64,000 nt of DNA from Mixia osmundae IAM 14324. Taxonomy: Eukaryota > Basidiomycota > Mixiomycetes > Mixiales > Mixiaceae. The notes under the pieces were generated by a model. It saw nothing but the letters and a program-made list of their open reading frames with translations. It searched no databases and was not told where the DNA came from. The DNA lies in assembly GCF_000708205.1 (NCBI RefSeq), contig NW_014575562.1:1241616-1305615 (forward strand), given 5' to 3'. Positions 22,260 through 33,048 of this stretch are shown here, one piece after another (the first letter of the stretch is position 1; each line of letters starts with the position of its first letter). Made by a program: the position numbers and the translations under genes.

Positions 22260-25200
22260 TCATACATCTGCCTGCTTGCCAGGTCCGCTCGCGGGCTCAC
22301 GCGACGCGAGAGCGCCATACGAGGCGTCAGTCTGAGTGCCAACGCTGATGACAACCCTATCGACTTTCTTGCTCGATCTGTTGGACTTCTTGTCACCCTT
22401 TGTAGGGCCCTTGCCGTTGGCCGCGCGAGAAGCACGCTCTTGAGCTTTCGTGCGAACTTTCAGAACCTTGTTGCGGGCGTCCAGGATCGCGCTCAGGCCC
22501 TTTGCAGGCCCGTAGAGCAACTTGTATTCGCAATTTGAGCAGATCCATTCGTCTTGTCCTGCAATCCATGGCACTAGCTTAGATGCGCCCAGCTGAGGGT
22601 GAGGTGTGATCGAGCTGTCAGGATAGTCCTTCAGTTTCATGGAGCCCGTGCTCTCGCTGAACATGCTCGACAAAGCGGCATGTGTACCAGCCGAGCGCGT
22701 ACGAGATGGCACATAATTGTCACGATAATGCGGGTTTTTGGCGTTTGCCAGCTTGTCACGCTTCTTCTTACGGCCTTTCCTTGATTTGGTCGTAGCAGAA
22801 GGATCTTTCTCAGCTGATTTTAGCTTCACATCTCCATTAGCGGCATTGCCACAGTGCGCCTTGCCACAAGTACACTTTGGCGAAGGGTTGGTCACTTTTC
22901 GCCTTTGGGAGACTGACTCGCCTTCCGCATACGTCATCAAGGGGACGTAAGTGCGCGGAATGATGACCTTGCCATCAACCTCGCCTGTCTGAACGCCAAT
23001 AGATGCGCGAATGATCCGAGCAGGTGGAGGAGCCTGTTCCAGGACATTCGCTTCCAACTCTGCCTTTTCAGCGAGCAGTTTTGATTTTGCATCTTGGAGC
23101 TGTTTGAGTTCTTTAAGCTTGCGGGTTCTCTCCCGAATGACGAATTTGGCCTGGCTGATCTTCGCCATGCATCTACGAATTTCCTCGGAGCGAATCTCGA
23201 TTGCAGCCGGCGCGATCCGTTCGAAAGTGAAGTCGGACAGATGGGGCGCCGGCACTTGCTTGAATGCGATGAGCTTGCAGTCATCCTTGAGATCATCTTC
23301 ACTTTCTGATGTAGGCGGGGTGATGTAGCCATGCTTGCGCGAGCGCGTCCATGCATCCATTGCATGGCCCTCCTCAGCCAGTCTATGCGAAGTATCACAC
23401 AAGTTTGGCAAAGTGATGGCTTTGAGTGTCGAGAGTGTCGGCTCGATCGCAGGTGGCTTTGTGATCGGTCGCGCCGCACTTGTGATAAGAGGCGGGCGAT
23501 TCTTCCTCTTTGCTGACGTTCTCAGCCCGTCTGAGCTGCGGGCTGCCGCGAGGATATCCTTTGCACGCTCGACGTCTTCAGTGCCAAAGGATATGCTTGC
23601 TGAGTGTTCATAGCGTGGCTCGTAAGCCAGAGCGGCCTTGATTGCCACGCGCTCCATTCGAAGGGACGGATTGCGCCACTTGCGATACGATGATAGACAG
23701 GATGAGCGAGGCAGCCTTGCACCCGCAGTGTAGCGCGAGATTGAGGCGGATACGGCCGCACCTGTATCTGCTCAGCTTGAAAGTCATTGGCCTGCGAACG
23801 AGACGCACCTCGAACCAGCGCTAGCATTTCGAGGCCAATACCTTGGCTGATATCGACCTTGCGAGTAGTTCTAGAGCGATCCAGTATCGCTGGACGATCG
23901 GGATCGTGTTCTGCTTCCGCTTCGCCGTCCCAGCCATTGAGTGCCTTGAGATCGCACTCGCGAGCAGAGCGATTCAGGACGATATCAGTCATGTCCACGC
24001 CATCGATCTTGAGATCTGCTGAGCGTGTGCGCGCTTTGATGGGTCTCTCGTCATCTGCTTCGACGTCGGAGGCATCGGAAGCTTCCGAAGCGTCGGATGA
24101 ATCTGACAGGCCAGTGCGAGAGTTGATGTCGGAGTCCGAGGCTGCGTCGCTAGGCGTAAGAGGCACCTTCCTCTTCTTGTAAGCGCCGCAAATTGCAGGT
24201 GCGAGAGCTCCGGCCTCGTGTTCGTCGTCCTCAGACGGCCCAATATCTGCTTCAGCTGCGGAAATCTCAATTGCAGGTACTGCTTGTTCAGTTGCGCTTT
24301 CTGAATTGTCTCCCGCCGACTCCGCACAGCGATCCTTAATGTACGACGCCAGCAGTGTCGAAGGGGTTCGTCTGACAGAAGCGGCGAGGTCATGCAAAAT
24401 TGACTGCGCCTCTGGATGCTTCACCCACTCCTGTGGAGCTACTCCTGTGTGCTCTGCTACGAGCGGCGAGCAAGTGCGAGTCGATTCTGTTGGGCTTTCG
24501 TACGCGTTCTTGAATAGACTCGTCTGTGACGCGACTTTTCTTGTCCATGGCTCGATGATGCTGAAGATCGGCGGATAGAGCGCCGAGGGCGAGTCTGCCG
24601 ACATTGGTGCGGACGACATCGAAGTGTGCTCACCAGATCGCCCGTCAGCTATATGCTCAAGATTTTCTGCGCAATGTGCCTGTGCGCATACGTCTGCAAC
24701 ACTGTTTAGCGGCGATGGCGAGTATACTTCGCGCTACATACCACTGTGATGCCCATCAGAGCTAGACGCAGCTTCAAGGACATCATCATGAAGGTGTCTT
24801 CCATTCGGGACGACAGGAGTCGCGGGCGATATCTGGCCCTGATGCAGATCTGACAAACGCTCGTTACTCCGTCGACGTTTGGGGAGGGGTGCGAGCGTTC
24901 TGTCATTTGTGGCTGGCCACTTGGTCATCAGCGAGCTCTGCAGTCTCGGCTTTGTGAGCAAGAGACGGGCATCGATTGCACTGATGATCTCCTTTGAGTG
25001 CTGCCTGCTTGAGCCGGGGTAACCAGAGGTCTCGTGTAGCAAAAGTCGCATGACGAGCAGCTGATCTTGACTAAGCCGATCTAGGTCATCATCATCATCA
25101 TCATCGTCTGTCGCTCGTGCTGGCTGCACTGCATCGTCGCCAGTGGTAGACTGTGCAAGACTTGGTGTCCGGCTCACTCTCGACGAGTCTGAGGCGTCGC

Positions 25201-25294
25201 TGTGCGGCAGCGCAGGGATCGCTTGGGATTGCGTGCCTCGGTCACTGCGAGCTTTGGTCCGACGCACACTTGCTCCGGCTGATTTGCGAGACAT
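22260..25294 (-). CDS. Large hypothetical nuclear-type protein with Cys pairs
   Basis: Not recognised. Exons 25294..24742, 24693..23723, 23678..22260; introns 48 and 44 nt; the joins are phase-exact and fuse three long frames into 980 residues. Start taken at the ATG giving MSRKSAGASVRRTKARSDRG. Features: an eight-residue poly-Asp run (25081..25110) followed by LDRLSQDQLLVMRLLLHE; acidic and Ser-rich stretches; KKRK-type basic clusters; a short conserved-looking WRNPSLRMERVAIKAALAYE at the last splice; a coiled-coil-like ERTRKLKELKQLQDAKSK; and two possible zinc-binding pairs, KCTCGKAHCG and WICSNCEYKLLYG, about 140 residues apart. A chromatin or transcription role is a guess from composition only. 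Confidence 0.65.
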
Positions 25295-25643
25295 CGATGT
25301 CGTAGACCTCTCGGATCCTGCCCGAGCTGCTGTGGCAGACACACGCACTCAAGTTCGTGCACTTTGCAGCGGATCCTGCTGTTGCGGTCAAAGGACAGAG
25401 ATCAAGCGTCGAGGTAGCCTGAGCGGCAGGCAGGTCAGTCTGCGCACTCGTCGCTAAACCGATCGTACCGTTTGCCCGGTGCTCGACGACAGGAATCCAC
25501 CGGCGAACGGACGCGTTGTTAACGTGGAAGCTCAAGTCGAGTCAAGTCATCTTTGCCCACAGGCACACAGCGTCGCTGTCAGCTACATCCGGCTGATCAC
25601 GAGGCTCGTCGCACTGCTGAGACCTCGTACACTCGCTGGCCGC

Positions 25644-25968
25644 ATGTCAAGGCAGTCAATTGCGCCTGGACCGAGCAGCACGCAATCGCTCAAAGCACGG
25701 CAGATCAGCCTCCTTTCAACACGCCTACAAGAGCTCACGCTTCGAATAGACGCCTTTGAGCAACTCGTCGCGACCTGCAGCCAGCAGGCCGTCAGCATCA
25801 GAGACCTTGGCGTCTCGCATGCAGCCTGGTGAGATTCGCTGCTGGCAGGCCGCCCTCTGCTTGACTGACGCGTTCGCCAGGTTCATGTCAGCCGCCAAAG
25901 TGCTTGCGCCAGTCGTAGACGAACCTCCACACATCCATATGAGCGAAGAAGCCGGTCTGAGAAGCTGA
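25644..25968 (+). CDS. HSK3: DASH/Dam1 complex subunit Hsk3
   Basis: Small coiled-coil subunit of the ten-protein ring that couples fungal kinetochores to microtubules. Exons 25644..25828 and 25881..25968, 52-nt intron, phase 2; 90 residues. After a Ser-rich start, the family pattern is clear: KARQISLLSTRLQELTLRI, DAFEQLVATCSQQAVSIRDL, GVSHAAWFMSAAKVL, with the intron inside the invariant HAAxFM stretch. The acidic tail ends EEAGLRS. DASH is fungus-specific, which supports the placement of the organism. Divergent from the large unknown gene by about 350 bp; its stop is 48 bp from that of the RGS-LOV gene. Confidence 0.9.
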
Positions 25969-26016
25969 TTGTAATTGTTTGCACGGGCATGATACAACAC
26001 AGCATGCAGCACAACG

Positions 26017-28775
26017 TCACTGAAACAGGACGACAATGAGCCCATTTTGACCGTATTTGTCGGTCAAGTGGCGAATGATGAGCCGCACGCCGCTAATCTG
26101 GCCCCTGATCGGCTCATTACAGGGTGTTGCGGTGCCGTCGCGAGGTAGTTCGAAGTCGCGTAGGCGTAAACGGGCGTGTATCTCTGCGTTGCGACGATTC
26201 TGAAATGCGTCTCTCGTGTCGCGATAGACCTTTGCAGGATTGTAGGCCTTCAGCAGTTTGGCGAAATCGACGCCGTGTGCTAGTTCGGCGCACAACTGCG
26301 ACGAGGTGAAAGTGATGCGGTGCGTGCAAGGGTTGACAATGACATAGCTTTCTAGCGGACTCTCTAGTGCGATCTTGCTTGTATCTGGTATTCGTGACGC
26401 AGCTCGTGAAGCTTCGCTGGAGTAGATGGACGAAACGCCTCGCGATTGTCTGGCCGATAGCCTACGTGCCTCTACAGAATAGTCCGTTGGCGAGTATTGT
26501 GCAATTACGATGCCGTGCAGATTCCAATCGAGGGAATTGCGGTGTTTGACGGACGAGACGTCGGGCGCCTTCGCTTGACCAGAGCCGAGAGTAAGCCTGG
26601 CTAAAGCTGTCTCGCGTGTCGTGAGCTCTGCTTCGATGTCCGGCGAAGCAAGCTCGCCCGGCTTCGCGGAATATCTGCTGCTCGAGCGGCCAGCCAATGC
26701 TGGCCGACGTCTAGTCGCTCGACCGTCGACCTGTCCATCTTTCACTAGAGTGGAGATGCGTGACTTGATTGCAGCAGCAACTGCCACGCGATGAAGAGTC
26801 GCTAGATCGGTGGGCTGGGTTTGGTCGATGCCGTCAGTTGCATTAGCAAGCTCAAGATCGTCGCAGTCGTCAAGATCGTCACGGAGAAGCGTACTCAGAT
26901 CGCTAGAATCCGTCAGGAGCGCTGATGCGTTGATCTGATGGCCGAGGAAATGACGACAGGCGCCCGTTTCGTCAAAGAGGGGGAGCAGCCGCAGAAAATT
27001 CCAGAAGGGCTGACCACTCTTTGTATAATTCAGCAACAGTTCCGAGACCGGCTTCTGGCCCGCAATAGCACGGCTGAGGTTGCCAAGACTGACGTTCGAG
27101 GTCCCTGGGCCTTGCAGAAAACGGCAGTCTTTTCCGACGAGCTCTGTGCGCGAATAGCCTGTCAGAACGACAAATGCGTCTGTGCAGGCTACGATAGGCT
27201 GATAGCGGCCTGCCGAGGCGTCTGTGATGCAGAAGCTTTCCATGTACTATTTTGCATCACGTCAGGCAGGAAGCGAATGGGCAAACGCCAGACCTACTTT
27301 CAGACTCTTTGCCGAGGCAGACTCGAGATGCATCTTGGCTTCATTGAGCAGTTGAAGCCGATGTTTGATGAATTTCGGCCAAAGCTCCTTGTGCAAGACA
27401 TCAAACGCAGTTGCTCGTGCGGCGGCGAATGGATCATGTAGCGACAGAAGTCTATCGGTATCTCGCTGCAGCGTAGCCCGCTCGCAGTCCGACAGATTGA
27501 GGGCCAGCAGAGCAGAGGTCGGGACGTGTGCTCGATGGAGCTGCTTCGTGAGTGCAGTGACGCTTTTCAAATCATTGCAAAGCTGTGTCGAGTTGAGCCA
27601 GAAAACCAAGCTATCGCAGCGATCTCAGCAGGAACGAACGCCACTTGAGAGAGGAATACTAACGGCTCCGCTGACATCTGCTCGGCGAGGAATCTTCCGA
27701 ACTTCCATAATGCTATCGGATCATCGAGAACCTTTCGAAAGGTCTTGGCATCGCTGAGAACAATGTGCACCGCTGCTCCTTCAGAGAGAACAACCTTGCT
27801 CTGCTTCTTTTGATCTGCGGTCTCCTGCTTGTTGAGCCTCTTGCTGGGTACTGGAGGCGGCAACATAGAACCAGGCTCGGCTGGGCCCATTGTCTTTGGC
27901 TCGGGGCCAGATGAACGTCGTTGCTGCGTGCCTGGCCTGTTCGATGCATTCGCTGTATCGGCGGAGGCACGCCTGAAAGAGAAGTAGTCTGGTTGATCTC
28001 GACGTGTGCTCAGGACATTTGCGCCATTGTTAGCCAAGATTGACTTGTGTGCATGTTGCAGGGGCGAGGGGAGCGACGCGTTGGAATCGATCGATTCCCG
28101 GTGCTCGGGCGTACCTGAATGACGATCTGGCCTTCTTCCTGCTGCAATCATACTGGATAGCCAGCCCATGGCAGGTCGCGTCTTCGGCTTGCCTATCGGC
28201 TGAGAATCGGACTGCAACTCGCTGGCATTGCCAGTGGACAGCAGGTCATCTTCAGACGAGATCTGCCGATGAGGTCTAGGGACATATAGCTGATCGTCGT
28301 ACGAGCTCGAGAACGCTCTCGCAGTGTCCGGATCTGCATGCACCGTGTCGCGGTACGCAGGCTTAACGGCAATCGGTCGCGCCGGACTGTCACTTTGTCT
28401 GACCGGCTTGCCATTGATGACATTGTCTGATGTTCTCGGTGTCAAAGTGCCACGCGTAACAGTAGATGCAGGCTCGTCGGGCCACATATCGAATGGCTCG
28501 TACTGGACAGCGTGCGGCTCGCTAGCGTATTCGACTAGATTTGTCCCAACTACGCTCGGCAGTCTTTGCGCTCGGCATCGATCGGCGAGACCATCAAAGT
28601 GCAGACGAGTCTGTTCGTGAGAGGGCTGAAAGCACGATTTGGTATGCGCCTCTGTCTGCGTACCTCGAGCGGGTGCGTGTTTTGCTCTCGTGGACGCCAT
28701 AGCGTAGACAGGGTCAAAGGCCAGCTGTGTGCTGTCGTTCCAATGGCATCGAGTGGTCGTGATGAGCGATGCCAT
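26017..28775 (-). CDS. RGS-LOV photoreceptor with a C-terminal PAS-like domain
   Basis: Predicted blue-light-regulated GTPase-activating protein for heterotrimeric G-alpha. Exons 28775..27664, 27610..27298, 27246..26017; introns 53 and 51 nt; 884 residues. Residues 1-320 are low-complexity. The RGS domain (about 325-465) reads FRKVLDDPIALWKFGRFLAE, SAEPLVFWLNSTQL, ALLALNLSD, AFDVLHKELWPKFI. The LOV domain (477-585) carries GKDCRFLQG with the photoactive Cys516, Asn548 (LLNYTKSG), Asn558 (PFWNFL) and Gln579 (FLGHQI), i.e. every flavin-contact residue expected, except Asp515 where most LOVs have Asn. Residues about 770-884 look like a second PAS fold (ESYVIVNPCTHRITFTSS). RGS-LOV proteins are known in fungi; the extra C-terminal PAS is my inference. 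Confidence 0.88.
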
Positions 28776-28884
28776 TGTCACAATGTGGGGCGATCAGCAG
28801 CAGAGCGAGCAGCTTGATCAGTCTAGTCAGCTCGACCCACTCGGTCCTGCTCTTCGCCGGGCCCCTGTCGAGTGAGGGAGGATG

Positions 28885-28890
28885 TTTATA
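28885..28890 (-). promoter_or_regulatory. TATA-like box for the RGS-LOV gene
   Basis: Minus-strand TATAAA about 110 bp upstream of the RGS-LOV start codon. Motif match and spacing only. Confidence 0.4.
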
Positions 28891-29077
28891 GTGGCACAGT
28901 GTGCACCGGTCGACGACCCAGTGCGACGGACCGCAAGTAGTCGCAAAGAATGTTGACAGAGTGGGCAAGTCTGTGGAAGGATGCTAAATTGCTTTACGAA
29001 GAACATCCACGCTATCTGCATTGCAAATCGCTTCTATCAGGGCTGGCCGGTACAAGCTCTGCCATACTCTGGCTAGA

Positions 29078-29260
29078 TTATCGGAACCAGCGCTGAATTG
29101 CATCCCGCGCAAGCAATGCCGCTGCGGCGATGGCAAAGGTAAATTCGCCAAACTCGCCGGTTTTGGACAGCGGAGACGCGCTCTGATATCCCCACAGTGA
29201 CCCGCCGCCAATGGTGCTGATGACACGCCACGATGCACGACGACGCGCGCGCTATGAGTG
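29078..29260 (-). CDS. Possible 3' exon of a small membrane protein (low confidence)
   Basis: From an acceptor-like CATAG at about 29251 (exon from about 29250) to TAA at 29078..29080 the minus strand reads RVISTIGGGSLWGYQSASPL, then KTGEFGEFTFAIAAAALLAR and DAIQRWFR, which looks like a real small, partly hydrophobic protein end. The 5' exon would have to overlap the start of the divergent Sds3-like gene, and no join was settled; one candidate start is an ATG near 29410 (minus). If real, the neighbour's start may be the later ATG at 29409. Family not recognised. Confidence 0.35.
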
Positions 29261-32200
29261 CAGCCTGCGACTCTGCCTCAGCTTCGTCTGTATCGACACT
29301 GACTGAGTCAACGTCGACGGCAGCGTCAACGTCAGCCCGGCCAGCCAGCAGCGCAGACACAACGCCGCCCTCGCCGAGCAGCTTGTCCGTCTTCCACACG
29401 AGCGGAATGTCTCATCCCGACCAGCGAGTCCGTCACGATGGTGGCAAGAAGCGCAGTCTCGGCGGATCTGTCCGAGAATTGAACGCTCTGCGATCCAATG
29501 CGGCCGTATACAATGATTTGACTCCCAAGTTTGGTGAGGGCTCGAGTTCTGCCTATACTCAGAAGAAGTCGCAATCGCCCCCCATCGAGGTGGAGGGAGT
29601 TCCGCTACCTGCGGGCTTAGCATCTCGTCGCACCTCCGTACCGCGAGAGGGCAGCGTGCCCAGATCGCGCACTAAGACGAAAAAGGCGTCACCCGTCGCC
29701 GAGACGATAAGCAAGATGGAGCCCGCTCCTGCCGCGTCTTTTTACGAGCACGCATTGCCCACAGCAAGCCAGGCGTCTCGGCAAGACACATCTACTTCGT
29801 CTCGATCAGCCTCGACGTCTGTGACCTCTTCGAGCGCAGATCAGACCGTCGTGCCCACGCGACCGCGGTCTATATCGAAGGACAAGAGCAGATCAGGACA
29901 AATAGAAACATCGTCAGACTCGGAGCAAGAGGCAGATGACTCGTCAAATTCTGAAACGTCGACCGATGAAGAAATCGACCAAGACGTCAAAGGCACCTCT
30001 CGTGAGCTGGCTGCCCTCCGCACAGCAGCAGCCAACATCAAGTTTGAGACCCGAGCCGAGCGTAAACAGCGAAGACGCGAAAGGAAACAATCTGACCAGC
30101 CCGGCAGCAGTCATTCAGGACGCAGGCGGCGTGCGCACGTCAAATACGATGAGCGGTCGGATATACCACCAGGGCGGCAATCAAGCAAGCCCGACAGTCG
30201 CAGCCGCGGCAGATCATCAGCCGCGAGTAACGCGCCTTCAAAATCTCGTTCCAGCCGAAATGGCGCACGGACACAGGCGCCCGCGCCTCTTTCGATCGCC
30301 GCGTTCACGAGCGCGGCCTCTTTATCGCCAGATCTCAATCAGTCAAGCCGTCCACGTTCATCGACCTCGAGCAAAAGCGGATTTGGCTCTCCACAGAGGG
30401 AGCGCGCGCCAGCCAGACGACGAGGAGATCCCCAGAAGGCGCCGGGTACGCAACAAAGTAGCTCTCGCCGACGTCTAAGCGACCAAACTCAGCCAAACAA
30501 AGTCGCAGCCAGACCACTTGTCATGGTCTCCAAGGGAGTATATGTCGATCCAAACTCGAGCAGCGGCGGTGAGGACGATGCAGAAGGCGAAGAAGTGGCC
30601 ACAGAGCAAGGCAGCATTGACTTGCCCACGAAGCGTACAAAGTCAAACAGTGCTCTAGGATCCAGTTCGCCTGTTGCGGACGCTCGCCCCGAGGGTGCTG
30701 AGAATACGCTCCGCCCGCGCGATTCGTCTTCCGACCTGAGTTCATTGGAATCGGAATATAGCGAATCTGCCAGCAACGCTAAGCGCTCGACGCTCAAAAG
30801 CATGCTTTCTGACGAAAAGGCATCAGCACAGACCGCGCAACCTCACTCAGACAAACGACAATCTCTTGAGCACCTTGCAACCCCAACGCAAGAATTGGAT
30901 GGGATCAGTCACACGAGCAGTTCAATCACGCTCGGCGATCTCGATAGAGCCTTCGAGCGTAACAATGCTGCCTCGCTCGCGCGTTTCGGCAATTCTATAG
31001 GCAGAGAGTCACGATCAAGCTCGCCGTTGAGCACTCGTGAGGACAGCGAACCTGTGAACACTGGTGTCACCTCCCCCGAAGATGTGCGAGAGGCTCGCAC
31101 AGGCGCCCGAGGTGCCAGAAGTGCTGCACAGGGCCGTCGCGAAGGCTCAGGTATATTGTCGCATATGTATGACAGACTGAGCTTATCGATATGCTTGTCG
31201 TATAGCAATAACCTCAAGTAAACGTCAGCGGCTTGAGGAGGAACGACAGCAGAACGAGGCGCTAAGGCACAAGTAAGAGCAATCTCGGATGCCTGTTCGT
31301 TCAGCTGACGCTGCCTGATGCAGGCTGCTCGCGACGGTCAGATATGAGCAGAAGCTAGTTGAAGCAGGCACACATCCCCTCTTGACGGACCTGTTGACGC
31401 GTCTCCAGACCGAGAAGCAAGAGCGTTTGCGGACGGCGGCGCAAATTCAGATTCGCCGCGAAGAAGAAGGTCAGCTCCTGCTTTACGAGCAGCTGCGACG
31501 GGTGTGGACACGGTGGCAGGTCGGGCGTGCAGTGCATACCGGTTACGCGGCCGCTGACCTAGAAGCGCTCGAGCAGGACGAGAAGCGAGCTTACCGTGCG
31601 ACTTTCGTCACCTGTCAAGATCGCAAGCGAGCGAAACTCTCGCACGAGCACTTCGTGCTCGAGCCTCATCGTAAGCGCCGACACTAGAGCCAGAGATCAG
31701 GCTGATAGCGCGGGCGCCCTCAGGTCCCATGTCCTTAGGCTACGAGCCTCCACCCGAGCCGAGGCCTTTCATTGCGTTGGACGACCCTGCCCGATCTCAT
31801 TTGGAAGCCAGTAGTAGGAATGCGCTGCAGGCACACGCAATCTGGCGGCTGTCAGCAACCGATGTCATGACGGATCTCGAGCATATGACGTCACGAGAAC
31901 TGCTCATGCCATCCCCGATTGCAAGGCCGGCCATCTTCAATGATTACCAAAGTGATCTGCTACCCCGTCTTCAACAAGGTCTTCCCATCAATGATCTCAA
32001 TGCTGCCGCATCGCGTGCCACTGATGCCGAGCGCGAGCGACGCAATCGCAATCGTCAGAAAAGCCGCTACGCGCCTGCGCCGCTGCACGGGGACGCCGAC
32101 ACGAGCTTCTTGGACGAGGCTGCGTCCACAAGTACTGGTCATCGCCGAGCGATGCGACGGATTGAGCCGCCGAGCGATAGTCCTCTCCACAAACGCGATC

Positions 32201-32772
32201 ACTCTCTACAAGAGACGGCTCCTCCTATCACCAAGCCGACCGCTATAGGACAGGTGTCGCAAATGCTTGCAAAGTCCAAAGATTATGAACAGGCTAGTCA
32301 CAGCCCGTTAAAGCTGGCAGACATACAACCTATCCCGCCTTTCAGACCGAAAAGCGTTGGCGATGAGATCTCTCGCGTGTACAAGTCAAGGTCTCGCTCC
32401 GCGCAACCGGAGCCTCTGATTCATCTCGATAATCTGCCGCCACTGAGGCATCAGCACGAGCATAGACCGGCCATCTCGCACATGCTCAGCATCAAGTCAG
32501 CAGCGACAAGTACAGGACAGGCGAACCCTCAGCCTACTTCGCCTGTGACTGTGCCCAGGACGGACCATGCGTATCGCAAGTCCGTCCCTATCTTCCATCC
32601 CATCGAATGGGTAGCTGATCCGGTCGCATGCAGTCCAAACTATTACGATGGTTACGGCAAAGCACAAGCTGGATCTGCTGTGCCCGGCACGGTTGAACGC
32701 AGCGCGGACGAAAGGCCAATGGGCCAGCCAATACAGGGTTCTTCGGGTGACATGCTCAGCGTTGTCATCTAA
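29233..32772 (+). CDS. Sds3/Dep1-like protein (histone deacetylase complex type)
   Basis: Probable subunit of an Rpd3L/Sin3-type corepressor. Exons 29233..31150, 31206..31272, 31324..31670, 31724..32772; introns 55, 51, 53 nt; 1126 residues if the first ATG is used (29254 or 29409 are alternatives). The N-terminal 600 residues are Ser/Arg/acidic low-complexity, with VRELNALRSNAAVYNDLTPK and TSRELAALRTAAANIKFETR as two related short motifs. The Sds3-like core spans exons 2-3: KRQRLEEERQQNEALRHKLL, RYEQKLVEAGTHPLLTDLLT (the GTHP motif), RLQTEKQERLRTAAQIQIRR, LYEQLRRVW. The C-terminal part has SLGYEPPPEPRPFIALDDPA and a Pro-rich tail. Family assignment rests on the core; the long N-terminal extension is unusual for Sds3. 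Confidence 0.7.
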
Positions 32773-33048
32773 GACTCGTCGAAAGGAATGCATGCTTGGC
32801 GCGAATGTCCACGAAACATCAATTTGTCCGTGCCCTGGCTTCCTGAGCAAGCTTGTTGTGCAGGACAATATCTGTCAACGAGGTCAGTCAGGTTGTTGGA
32901 GCGTATACACTGCTTGCCTGTCTGTTCCCAGGGGTACTGTGACGATCTTGTCAGCTCGCAGACGAGCTGAATCTGAGGGGCTCACATCCACCCATGCATC
33001 CTCTATGTCCTCGCCTGTGACGGCGTCAGTTCATCAAGTCAGCCATAG

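Noticed and set aside
22260-24619. Apparent frameshift between two long minus-strand frames overlapping at 23522-23657
   Set aside because: A 44-nt intron (23679..23722) joins them in phase; no frameshift is needed.
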